DNA of 8,725 bases, from the NCBI GenBank assembly GCA_005877535.1, contig VBOM01000177.1, forward strand, positions 1-8,725, written 5' to 3'. This document shows positions 1 through 6,473 of this stretch, in pieces (position 1 is the stretch's first letter; each line of letters begins with the position of its first letter). This DNA comes from Nitrospirota bacterium. Its GTDB lineage: Bacteria > Nitrospirota > Nitrospiria > Nitrospirales > Nitrospiraceae. A program made the position numbers and the translations under genes. Under the pieces are notes generated by a model, which saw nothing but the letters and a program-made list of their open reading frames with translations, had not been told where the DNA came from and ran no database searches.

Positions 1-284
1 CCCCGGAACATGGCGTCGATCCGCATTCGCAGGCCCGATTCCTCGGCCAGTTGAAGGAGGAGTTTGAGGGTTTCGTCCGTGATTCGATTCTTCGAGTAGT
101 CCAGAAAAATCCCCTCTGCCCCGGCCGTCATACGTGTGCCGCGAGTGGGATCCTCCGCAAAGAGAGTTCGCAGATGAAATTGCAGCACCTTCTCGTAGTG
201 GGTTTGGAGAGCCTTCCAAGCCTTACGGTTGCTCAGCGGTTCAATTCGCTCGCTTCTGGTACTCACTCCTACCTGTGTGGCCAT
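1..284 (-). CDS. pgi: Glucose-6-phosphate isomerase, N-terminal part (runs off window)
   Basis: This is the start of phosphoglucose isomerase, the cytoplasmic enzyme that interconverts glucose-6-phosphate and fructose-6-phosphate. Only the first 94 codons lie in the window. Recognition rests on the family's N-terminal pattern: a helix with FHLRTLFAEDPTRG at about residues 36-49, then FLDYSKNRITDETLKLLLQL at 60-79, then AEESGL. The SKNRITDET stretch is highly characteristic. The ATG at 282-284 follows AAAGGAG with 5 bases of spacing, so it is a good start. The reading frame is also open upstream, without a stop, through the glucokinase remnant at 285-617, so a fused product is possible in principle. 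The catalytic residues lie outside the window, so intactness cannot be judged. It is the last gene of the sugar-phosphate run after transaldolase. Confidence 0.9.
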   Translation of the reverse strand, partial: MATQVGVSTRSERIEPLSNRKAWKALQTHYEKVLQFHLRTLFAEDPTRGTRMTAGAEGIFLDYSKNRITDETLKLLLQLAEESGLRMRIDAMFR

Positions 285-617
285 TGGTACTCCTTTCGTA
301 TTCTGTCTTCTCTGAGAACGTGCCTCTTGCGGCAGCGGGAGGAGCCGATCACCGGTCTGCTCCCACAGGCCAAACCCGCCGATGAACGCATTGACGTTGT
401 CGCCCTCCCGGCAACTCGGAGGTTGCCCTTTTAGTTTCCTGACATTTCCTACTCCCAAAACCACGATCTCTGGTTCCAGCGCGGCAATGAGGCGACCGAG
501 CACGTCCGCTACCTGCTGCCGCCATTTCTTTTTGCCCAGCCAATCGCATCCGCAGACGCCGTCAGAGTCTTCGAAGGTGCCCCTTTTGTAAGGGGAAGGC
601 GTTACTTTCTGGACCAT
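285..617 (-). pseudogene. C-terminal remnant of ROK-family / polyphosphate glucokinase, in frame with pgi
   Basis: The translated frame resembles the C-terminal third of ROK-type (polyphosphate) glucokinases, which make glucose-6-phosphate. Visible matches are PYKRGTFED (residues 9-17), LGKKKWRQQVADVLGRLIAA (27-46), a VVLGVGN strand (52-58; the family usually has a GGGN-type loop) and GDNVNAFIGGFGLWE (72-86; usually GDNANAF..GFRLW). These enzymes are normally about 240-260 aa. The N-terminal phosphate-binding loop and catalytic Asp region are absent, because the homology begins almost directly after the transaldolase stop at 630-632. The segment DSDGVCGCDW (17-26) departs from the usual pattern. 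The ATG at 615-617 is preceded by GGAGGTG with almost no spacing, so initiation looks poor. There is no stop before the pgi ATG. I infer a 5'-truncated, decaying gene; a short translated peptide or a Pgi extension is the alternative. Confidence 0.75.
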
Positions 618-629
618 CACCTCCGGCCT

Positions 630-1721
630 TCAACTTGCTATGACCTCCTTGAGTGCAGCACTCTTGGAAGTGATCACCTCCATCAGTTCGTTCCAGGACT
701 TCACGAACGACTTCGCCCCTTCGTCCTGAAGCTGAGCGGCCAGGGTGTCGACATCAATTCCGGCCTTACCGAACTGCGCTAACACTTCCTCGCAGTCGCC
801 ACCGTCTGCCGGCAGGATCGTGCCCAAGTCGCCGTGATCGGCAAGGGCTTTCAACGTACCCTCCGGCATCGTGTTCACCGTGAAAGGCGCGGCGAGGGCC
901 TTGATGTAGAGGACGTCGGACGCCTTGAGATCCTTGGTTCCCGTGCTGGCCCAGAGGAGCCGTTGGGGACGCGCGCCGGCGTTGAACACGCGCTGCCAGC
1001 GGGGGGAAGCAAGCAACGCGCGGTACGCCTTGTACGTACGCATCGCGATGGCGATGCCGAGCTGGTTGCGCAGCAAGTCCGGCACCTTCCCCGTAACGGC
1101 GGCATCCCAACGGCTGATGAACAGCGAGGCGACCGATCCGACATTGGGGTTGAGTCCCGCATCTATGCGCCGTTCGATGCCACGTAAAAACGCCTCAGCG
1201 GCCGCCACGTAGTGCTCGCGCGAGAACAGCAGGGTGACGTTTATCGGGATGCCGGCAAAGATCGCCTCCTCGATCGCGGGCAGGCCTTCCTTGGTTCCAG
1301 GAATTTTGATGAACAGGTTAGGCCGCCCCGCCCGCGCGTGCAGATCCTCGGCTGCAGCCAGAGTGCTGGCTGTGTCGTACGCCAGCAAGGGCGACACTTC
1401 CAAGGATACCCACCCATCCACACCGTCCGTCTTGTCGTAGACAGGTCGAAACAAGTCGGCGGCCCGGGTGATGTCCTCCAGTGCGAGGTCGAAAAAGAGC
1501 GCCTCGCCCGATTTGCCCCTACTCAGCTTCTCGCGGATCGCGGCGTCATACGCAGAGCTGTGTTCGATGGCGTGGTCAAAGATCGTCGGATTCGACGTGA
1601 GCCCCGTTACCGAGAGTTCGGTGACGTAGCGCTTGAGTGTGCCGCTGTTAAGCAGGTCGCGTGTGATGTTATCAAGCCAGAGGCTCTGACCGAGATTGTG
1701 AAGCAATTGTGTTGCTTTCAT
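630..1721 (-). CDS. tal: Transaldolase (long form)
   Basis: Transaldolase moves a dihydroxyacetone unit between sugar phosphates (sedoheptulose-7-P + glyceraldehyde-3-P to erythrose-4-P + fructose-6-P) in the non-oxidative pentose phosphate pathway, in the cytoplasm. The 363-aa product fits the long bacterial form. Motifs, counted from the chosen start: LGQSLWLDNITRDLL (10-24), VTGLTSNPTIF (38-48), GWVSLEVSP (103-111), LFIKIPGTKEGLPAI with the expected Schiff-base Lys at about 139, PINVTLLFS (159-167), SVASLFISRWD (196-206) and LLWASTGTKD (256-265). I saw no internal damage. Two adjacent ATGs exist (1722-1724 and 1719-1721). The second is chosen because GAGG sits 7 bases upstream of it and the protein then starts MKATQ, as in relatives. 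The frame can be opened to 1754, but that adds an unlikely tail. Upstream lies a mosaic ORF, downstream the glucokinase remnant and pgi. Confidence 0.93.
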   Translation of the reverse strand: MKATQLLHNLGQSLWLDNITRDLLNSGTLKRYVTELSVTGLTSNPTIFDHAIEHSSAYDAAIREKLSRGKSGEALFFDLALEDITRAADLFRPVYDKTDGVDGWVSLEVSPLLAYDTASTLAAAEDLHARAGRPNLFIKIPGTKEGLPAIEEAIFAGIPINVTLLFSREHYVAAAEAFLRGIERRIDAGLNPNVGSVASLFISRWDAAVTGKVPDLLRNQLGIAIAMRTYKAYRALLASPRWQRVFNAGARPQRLLWASTGTKDLKASDVLYIKALAAPFTVNTMPEGTLKALADHGDLGTILPADGGDCEEVLAQFGKAGIDVDTLAAQLQDEGAKSFVKSWNELMEVITSKSAALKEVIAS

Positions 1722-1741
1722 CATGTCACCTCTGTTTCGTG

Positions 1742-1760
1742 GCCCGCGAGCCATGCGGGC
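1742..1760 (-). other. Short GC hairpin just upstream of tal ribosome binding site
   Basis: GCCCGC (1742-1747) and GCGGGC (1755-1760) are perfect inverted repeats with a 7-base loop. They would form a strong small stem in the minus-strand transcript, ending about 10 bases before the tal Shine-Dalgarno sequence. There is no following U-run, so it is not a convincing terminator. It could influence tal translation or mRNA processing, or be chance. Confidence 0.3.
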
Positions 1761-1776
1761 ACATCAGTGAATAAAG

Positions 1777-1870
1777 TTATCTCACGTGTCTGGACCGAAC
1801 AGAATGTTCCAGGCCGTCGGCCAGGAGGACAATGGCGTTCAAGTTCGTGATATCGCCTCCAGCAGCGGGT
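1777..1870 (-). pseudogene. Possible fragment of a Ppx/GppA C-terminal (HD-like) domain
   Basis: After the chimeric ORF ends in its own frame, the adjacent minus-strand frame reads a protein-like stretch, ITNLNAIVLLADGLEHS followed by VRSRHVR, and stops with TAA at 1777-1779. The spacing L-x-A-I-x-x-x-A-D-G-L-x-x-S-x-x-x-R resembles the C-terminal metal-dependent helical domain of exopolyphosphatases (typical pattern AILRIADGLDRSH). There is no start codon or ribosome binding site of its own. The match is short and made from memory, so it is only a candidate third piece of the mosaic between transketolase and transaldolase. Confidence 0.25.
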
Positions 1871-2120
1871 AGAAGAGCATGCTGTTCTCTCGGCTGAACA
1901 ACACAATCTCACACGATTCCGGAGAGAACGTGCGGCGCAAAGTCCTTGCGCACTTCACCCCGGCAAATCCGCCTCCGATGATGATGACCCTCGTCGTCCA
2001 CGCGATGTCGGTGCGGCCCGTGTGACGCCTGGTAACGCTCCACTCCGTCTCGCTGTGACGGATCAACCACAGCTCAGCGCGCTCTGCAGACATGTTCTGT
2101 GAAGCGCGATAGTCGCTCAT
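1839..2120 (-). pseudogene. Chimeric ORF: histidine-phosphatase N-terminus fused to NDH-2 N-terminus
   Basis: This 93-codon frame joins two unrelated gene starts. Residues 1-40 look like the N-terminus of a phosphoglycerate-mutase-type histidine phosphatase: ELWLIRHSETEWS at 16-28, where the RHG signature is RHS, then RRHTGRTDI. From residue 43 the sequence becomes the FAD-binding start of a type II NADH dehydrogenase: TRVIIIGGGFAGVKCARTL (43-61), including the GxGxxG dinucleotide loop, then EIVLFSREN (71-79) and LFYPLL. Both families are normally several times longer (roughly 200 and 400 aa). The ATG at 2118-2120 has GGAGGA 6 bases upstream and overlaps the stop of the preceding 33-aa ORF (ATGA). 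Neither half has its catalytic core, so I infer a non-functional fusion made by deletion near 1995-2000. Confidence 0.7.
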
Positions 2121-2218
2121 GCATCCTCCTCCGAGCTGTGCCAGCCACCCGCAAGGAACCGAGTCGCCTCCGAGGGTCCCAGGTGTTCGTTTCGTTCTGG
2201 TACAGTCGCGAATGTCAT
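2117..2218 (-). CDS. Small ORF (33 aa), unknown, coupled to the chimeric ORF
   Basis: A 33-codon ORF fills the gap between the transketolase remnant and the chimeric ORF. Its ATG (2216-2218) is preceded by GGAGG about 9 bases upstream. Its TGA overlaps the next ATG in an ATGA arrangement typical of translational coupling. The product begins MTFATVPERNEHLG, ends in acidic residues (HSSEEDA), and has no membrane segment or motif I recognise. It may be a genuine small protein, a leader peptide, or the start of a gene fused out of frame by deletion. The start signals, not any homology, are the only evidence. Confidence 0.3.
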   Translation of the reverse strand: MTFATVPERNEHLGPSEATRFLAGGWHSSEEDA

Positions 2219-2243
2219 GGCGCTTGTCCTCCGCTCCATTTCG

Positions 2244-4128
2244 CTAAATGCCGCCGGCCAGGCCCTGCGAGCGGGCGACCTGTGCCTTGGCGGCGGCCAC
2301 GATCTGCTCAGGAGAGAATCCAAATTTGCGCTGTAACTCCTTGAGCGGCGCTGAGGCGCCGAAGGTCTTCATGCCTATGACAGTACCGTCGCGCCCGGTG
2401 TATTGACTCCAGCCGAACGTGGACGCCTGTTCCACCGCGACACGGGCTGTGACGCTCGGTGGGATGACAAGGTCGCGGTAGGCCTGGCTTTGCTGCTCGA
2501 ACAATTCCCAGGAGGGCATGCTCACCACGCGGGCATTCGTGCCATCACCCTTCATCTGCTCGTAGGCTGCAACGCAGAGCGAGACCTCGCTCCCACTGGC
2601 CAACAGCAACACATCGGGAGTTCCACCGGCATCGGCGAGCACGTAGGCGCCCTTCGCCGCGCCGGAAGCCGTTGCGTACTTCGTGCGATCCAGCGTCGGC
2701 AACGCCTGCCGCGACAAGACCAACAGCGCCGGCTCATGCCGCAGTTGCATGATGATCCGCCAGGCTTCGACGACTTCGTTGGCATCCGCCGGTCGGAACA
2801 CAATGAGATTCGGAGCCGAAGTGGAAGTTCCGGCCGCCATATGATCCGGCTGCGAAATCTCCCGCCCCGTCGAACGTGAGCCGGGTCTTGGTCGAGGGTG
2901 CCAGATCCGCCGAACCGCCGATCAACCACGGCACATGTTTCGCGATGGCATTCAACACCTTGCCTGAGGAATCCCGCGAGGCGAGTCCTTTGGCATCTGC
3001 AGGAAACGTCGGCAGGTCCTGGTCCCAGCCTTCCGGCAGGCGGCGGTGTTGCATTCGATCGAGTTGGTCGGCGAGCTCCGGGTATTGGCGCCCGTAGCCG
3101 GCAAACTTTTCCATCCAGGCCTCACGTCCATGACGCCCGCGCTTGCCCATCATCGCTTGGAAGTGTTCGCGAACCCCGTCCGGAACGAGAAACTTGGCCT
3201 CCTCCGGCCAGCCGTAGTTCCGCTTGGTCAGCCTGATCTCTTCCTCCCCCAACGGCTCCCCGTGCGCAGCGTGCGTATCCTGCTTGTTGGGCGAGCCGTA
3301 AGCGATATGGCTATCCACGATGATCAAGGTCGGCCGGTCGGCCGTACTTATGAAGGTGTTAAATGCCCGTTCGAGCATATCCAGATCATTGGCGTCGCCG
3401 ACACGCAGGACGTTCCAGCCGTAGCCGATGAAGCGCGTCGCCACGTCCTCGCTGAATGCCAAGTCGGTTCGGCCTTCGATGGTGATTTTATTGTTGTCGT
3501 ACATCCAGCAAAGATTGGACAGCTTCAGATGTCCGGCCAGCGACGCGGATTCGCTCGATATCCCTTCCATCAGGCATCCGTCGCCGCACAAAGCATAGAT
3601 ACGGTAATCGAACATGTCGAAGCCGGGACGATTGAAATACTGGGCCATCCACTTCCCGGCTATCGCCATCCCTACGCTCGTTGCGATTCCCTGCCCTAAC
3701 GGGCCGGTCGTGGTCTCAATCCCGGACGTCCATCGATACTCTGGGTGGCCCGGACACTTGCTGTCGAGTTTCCGAAATCTTTTGATATCGTCGAGTTTGA
3801 CGGATAGCTCACCGAGCGTCTCGTACTGAGGGTTAACCGCCTTGACCCCGCAGAGGTGCAGGAGTGAATAGAGCAGCATTGACGCATGACCATTGGACAG
3901 CACAAACCTGTCTCGGTTTGGCCAGATCGGATCTTCGGGATCGAACCGTAAAAAACGTTGCCACAGACAATAGGCGACCGGCGCCAGGGCCATCGGCGTA
4001 CCAGGATGGCCGGAGTCGGCGGCCTGGACCGCGTCCATCGAGAGGGTACGGATTGTATTGATGCAGATCGCGTCCAAGGCCTGCGCTTCAATGGTGTTCG
4101 TCCTGTCTTTCAGCGCCACTGCATCCAT
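2244..4128 (-). pseudogene. tkt: Transketolase with internal deletion and frameshift
   Basis: Transketolase is a thiamine-diphosphate enzyme transferring two-carbon units between sugar phosphates. The N-terminal part is well preserved. Counting from the ATG at 4126-4128: SGHPGTPMALAP (39-50), SGIETTTGPLGQG (135-147), the ThDP/metal motif GDGCLMEG (182-189) with DNNKITIEG (211-219), and GGSADLAPSTKT further on. AAAGGAG lies 5 bases upstream of the start. After residue 438 (GGRNFHFG, ending at 2815) the frame switches by one base to the C-terminal part, APNLIVFRPADANEVVEAW, which continues to the TAG at 2244-2246. Compared from memory with E. coli TktA, about 78 residues of the pyrimidine-binding domain are missing. 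These include the catalytic Glu of the REF/REH motif and the GEDGPTHQP signature. The remaining pieces sum to about 626 aa. Both flanks look otherwise healthy, so the lesion is probably recent or an assembly fault. As read, it cannot make active enzyme. Confidence 0.88.
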
Positions 4129-4234
4129 GACCGCTCCTTTCTGAGAATCCCTCATGGGATGTTCCGCTACTTGCCAGTACTACGACATCAATCTGCATCG
4201 AATGCCGTAACGGTCGAATATCTGCTTCCTTCAT
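4088..4234 (-). pseudogene. Possible start of another gene (48-codon ORF beginning MKEADIRP)
   Basis: The ATG at 4232-4234 has GAGGGGG about 7 bases upstream. The first residues, MKEADIRP, resemble the start of some class I SAM-methyltransferase-like proteins, but the next 40 residues resemble nothing I know and run out of frame into transketolase. I infer a 5' stub whose remainder has been lost. Eight residues are weak support, and the ORF could equally be chance. Confidence 0.2.
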
Positions 4235-4253
4235 GCGAGCGCCCCCTCAACAT

Positions 4254-4400
4254 TCAGGGAAAACGAGTGATTCGATGTCGGACATAATCCTGCATGACTA
4301 TGTTCCTGTCGTAAAACTCGTTCATGGCTTCGTTGATCTTGCCCTGCCGAATGTAGCCGAACAGATCGTTCAGCCGTTGTTGTGGATTCGTCGTGCTCAA
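4254..4400 (-). pseudogene. N-terminal stub of a SnoaL-like / NTF2-fold protein
   Basis: The 48-codon frame starts at TTG (4398-4400), 8 bases after GAGGAG. It reads (M)STTNPQQRLNDLF, then YIRQGKINEAMNEFYDRNIV, then MQD. This matches the first helix and turn of SnoaL-like small proteins, where a pattern like GKxxEAMxEFYxxDVVMQEN is usual. After MQD the expected continuation is replaced by YVRHRITRFP and a stop. Relatives are about 120-140 aa, so roughly two thirds is missing. The fold is a cone-shaped alpha+beta barrel that binds small molecules and needs its C-terminal sheet, so this stub should not fold as the family does. The TTG overlaps the TGA of the frame ending at 4397 (TTGA), suggesting the original genes were translationally coupled. 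Confidence 0.6.
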
Positions 4401-4774
4401 CGTGTCTTCTCCTCGCGTAACTGATCGGCAAATATAATGCCGGTTATCTGTACCTCCTGATCGAGGTATAGCCAGACGAACGACTCGGCGACAGATTTCC
4501 CACCAGGAGCAATAACAGCTCGTGATATGTCCGGCCGAAGGTCAGGGCGGCCGCCGCCCCGTTGAAGACCCGGCCGACTTCTTTAAATCCCAACAGGTCA
4601 CGGTAAAACAGCAGGGAGCGCTGGAGATCCTTCACATAGAAGACGACGCGGCCACAGATAAGGGACATTCTCAAGTGAACCCATCGGTCCTTCATTTCAC
4701 ACACTCCTCGGGCCGGAGGCGCTCGGTTTGACGTCGCGGATCTGGTTCAGATGTATGCAGGTTGGTTGGGGCAT
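4397..4774 (-). pseudogene. Mosaic remnant: UBP-type zinc finger start, VOC/glyoxalase start, then a third fragment
   Basis: Three pieces are joined here. (a) The ATG at 4772-4774 opens MPQPTCIHLNQIRDVKPSAS, the typical start of small bacterial UBP-type zinc-finger proteins. It stops at 4697 after a frameshift, and the frame from 4695 resumes with DRWVHLRMSLICG (residues 3-15), the next UBP segment, but with one of the usual cysteines read as Ser. (b) From about 4650 the same frame becomes a vicinal-oxygen-chelate (glyoxalase-like) N-terminus: RVVFYVKDLQRSLLFYRDLL, then GFKEVGRVFNG, then HELLLL. This frame ends at 4444. (c) An overlapping frame reads KSVAESFVWLYLDQEVQITG and on to a TGA at 4397-4399. 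Its spacing faintly recalls the SFEPGxxW-W-Y-DE end of UBP fingers. None of the three families is complete, and zinc binding and glyoxalase metal sites are lost. Confidence 0.65.
4444..4695 (-). pseudogene. Longest open frame of the mosaic: UBP segment fused to truncated VOC domain (83 aa)
   Basis: This is the only part of the mosaic likely to be translated as more than a peptide. The ATG at 4693-4695 lies 8 bases after GAGGAG; an upstream GTG (4704) is less likely. Residues 1-15 derive from a UBP zinc finger and residues 16-67 from the first beta-alpha-beta unit of a VOC-superfamily protein. The last 16 residues, rich in Ser and Arg, look like out-of-frame sequence. VOC enzymes and resistance proteins need paired modules of about 120-130 aa to build the metal site. 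This product has less than half of one, so activity is not expected. Confidence 0.55.
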
Positions 4775-4779
4775 GCCGG

Positions 4780-6429
4780 TCACATCTCCTTGAGGTACTC
4801 ATGTACGAACTGGACTGCCATCGAGCCTTCGCCGACGGCAGAGGCGACGCGCTTGGCTGAGCCGGACCGCACATCTCCTGCGGCAAAGACGCCGGGGCGG
4901 CTGGTCTCCAACAAGAACGGCTGCCGCTTGGCGGTCCAATGGGGGGACTGCGCCAGAGCCGCGCCGGTCCGGATGAACCCCTGGGCGTCCCTCTCGATCT
5001 CCGGAGGCAGCCAGTCGGTCCGCGGCACCGCCCCGATGAAGCTGAACACCGCCGGTGTCTCCACTGTCCGCTCTTGCCCGGTCTTCTTGTTGACGATCTC
5101 GACAGAGCCGAGATGACCGTCCCCAATCATCCGTCGGATTGTCGTGTTGAAGAGCAGCTCGATGTTAGCCGTCTGCTCGATCCGCTTGGCCAGATAGCTG
5201 GACATGTTCTTATAGAGATCATCGCCGCGAATCAGGAGCAGCACCTGGCGGGCGTGCTGGGCAAGGTAAACGGCGGCTTGGCCAGCCGAGTTGCCGCCGC
5301 CCACCAATACCACTTGGGCCCCTTGGCACATCTGCACCTCAGTGGGAGTCGCAGCGTAATAGATACCCTTCCCCTCGAACCGCTCGCACCCCTCGACGCC
5401 CAGCCAACGGTAGTCGGCTCCAGTGGCGATCAGGAGACACTTCGCTGTGACGGTCTCGCCGCCGTCTAGGTGCACCACCGGGTAGACTTTCTCGAACGCC
5501 AGGCGGGTTACCGGAGTGGGGACAGACAGACGGGCACCGAACTTGTTGGCCTGTAGGATGGCGCGGTCGGCCAACTCGCTCCCAGTCAGGCCGGTGGGAA
5601 AGCCGAGATAGTTCTCGATCCGCATGCTGCTCCCGGCCTGCCCTCCTGGCGCTGTGCGCTCCAGCACCACCGTCCGTAGCCCTTCGGAGGCCCCATAGAC
5701 CGCGGCAGCCAGCCCAGCCAGCCCGCCTACCACCACCACCAGGTCGTACACCGTCTGTTCCAGCGGCTGGCGGATACCGATCTCGTCGGCCAGTTGCCGG
5801 TTCGACGGGTTGCGCAAGAGCAGCATATGACTGCAGGCGACCACGGGCGTGTCGGCCTCCGTCACGCCGAACTGTTTAAGCAGCAGGTCCACCTGCGGGT
5901 CGGTGTCTATGTCCACCCAGGTGAACAGCATGCGGTTCTTGGCCATGAAGTCGCGGACGCGGAAGGTATCGGTGGAGTAGCGGGATCCGATCACCCGCAG
6001 ACCGGTAAAATCCGATGATTCGCGCAGAAGCTGCCTCCGGGCGATGAACGCCTGGAGGATGATGTCGCTGACTGCCGGGCACTGGTTCAGGACCCGCCGC
6101 AGGGCGTCCCCCGAGATCTGATACACCTCGCAATCGCCTCGGGCGATGGCGCTCACTACCGCCGGATTGCCGGTCAGGTGCGTGATTTCTCCGGTGAACT
6201 GGCCCTTGCGATGGACCGTGACCGTCTTCGGTGCGTCGCCGGAGTGATCGACGATCTCGATCTCACCCGACTTGACGATGAAGAATTTGAAGTCGCGGTC
6301 GCCGACAGCAAAGAGCGTCTGCCCGTCCCGGTATACCTTGGGCGTGGCGGTGGTGCACTGGGCGAGCTTGCTAATCTGGGCTTCGTCAAGCCTCGGAAAC
6401 GCGATGGATTGAAGGTTGTGTTCGGCCAT
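4780..6429 (-). CDS. FAD-dependent thioredoxin-reductase-like oxidoreductase with N-terminal cNMP-binding-like domain
   Basis: The 549-aa protein has three parts. Residues 1-130 form a cyclic-nucleotide-binding-like beta barrel (FKFFIVKSGEIEIVD at 47-61; GEITHLTGNPAVVSA at 80-94, where the Arg that contacts the cAMP phosphate appears absent). Residues of about 140-220 form a glutaredoxin-like module without a CxxC (VIGSRYSTDTFRVRDFM; TPVVACS). The remainder is a thioredoxin-reductase-type FAD/NADPH unit: APGGQAGSSMRIENYLGFPT, LLIATGADYR, the NADPH loop VVLVGGGNSAGQAAVYLAQ and the FAD motif GVFAAGDVR near the end. As usual for this fusion family, the redox CxxC of true TrxB is missing, so the electron acceptor is unknown. 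The FAD loop reads VVVVGGLAGLAAA where VVVGAGPAGLAAA is expected. The ATG at 6427-6429 is chosen for GGAGGT 8 bases upstream; a start at 6456 lacks such a site. It is the largest intact gene here. Confidence 0.9.
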   Translation of the reverse strand: MAEHNLQSIAFPRLDEAQISKLAQCTTATPKVYRDGQTLFAVGDRDFKFFIVKSGEIEIVDHSGDAPKTVTVHRKGQFTGEITHLTGNPAVVSAIARGDCEVYQISGDALRRVLNQCPAVSDIILQAFIARRQLLRESSDFTGLRVIGSRYSTDTFRVRDFMAKNRMLFTWVDIDTDPQVDLLLKQFGVTEADTPVVACSHMLLLRNPSNRQLADEIGIRQPLEQTVYDLVVVVGGLAGLAAAVYGASEGLRTVVLERTAPGGQAGSSMRIENYLGFPTGLTGSELADRAILQANKFGARLSVPTPVTRLAFEKVYPVVHLDGGETVTAKCLLIATGADYRWLGVEGCERFEGKGIYYAATPTEVQMCQGAQVVLVGGGNSAGQAAVYLAQHARQVLLLIRGDDLYKNMSSYLAKRIEQTANIELLFNTTIRRMIGDGHLGSVEIVNKKTGQERTVETPAVFSFIGAVPRTDWLPPEIERDAQGFIRTGAALAQSPHWTAKRQPFLLETSRPGVFAAGDVRSGSAKRVASAVGEGSMAVQFVHEYLKEM

Positions 6430-6473
6430 GGCTATTCCACCTCCCAGATATGACAAGCAATAATGTACTTGGC

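Noticed and set aside
51..434. 127-codon + strand open frame at the left edge
   Set aside because: The opposite strand encodes a clear Pgi N-terminus and glucokinase tail, and the + strand product has no recognisable features.
1742..1760. Rho-independent terminator before tal
   Set aside because: The stem is good, but no T-run follows on the minus strand and the tal RBS lies immediately downstream.
1212..1850. Long open frame on the + strand opposite transaldolase
   Set aside because: Its translation has no recognisable family features and it is antisense to a clearly conserved gene; it is a G+C-driven shadow.
1839..2120. Genuine two-domain phosphatase/NADH dehydrogenase fusion enzyme
   Set aside because: Both parts are only N-terminal stubs without catalytic cores, so a functional fusion enzyme is not credible.
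3046..3699. 217-codon + strand open frame opposite transketolase
   Set aside because: It mirrors the transketolase codons and shows no domain pattern or credible ribosome binding site.
4692..5126. 144-codon minus-strand frame overlapping the end of the FAD oxidoreductase
   Set aside because: It is a low-complexity Arg/Ser/Pro-rich translation typical of an alternative frame, inside a well-conserved gene.
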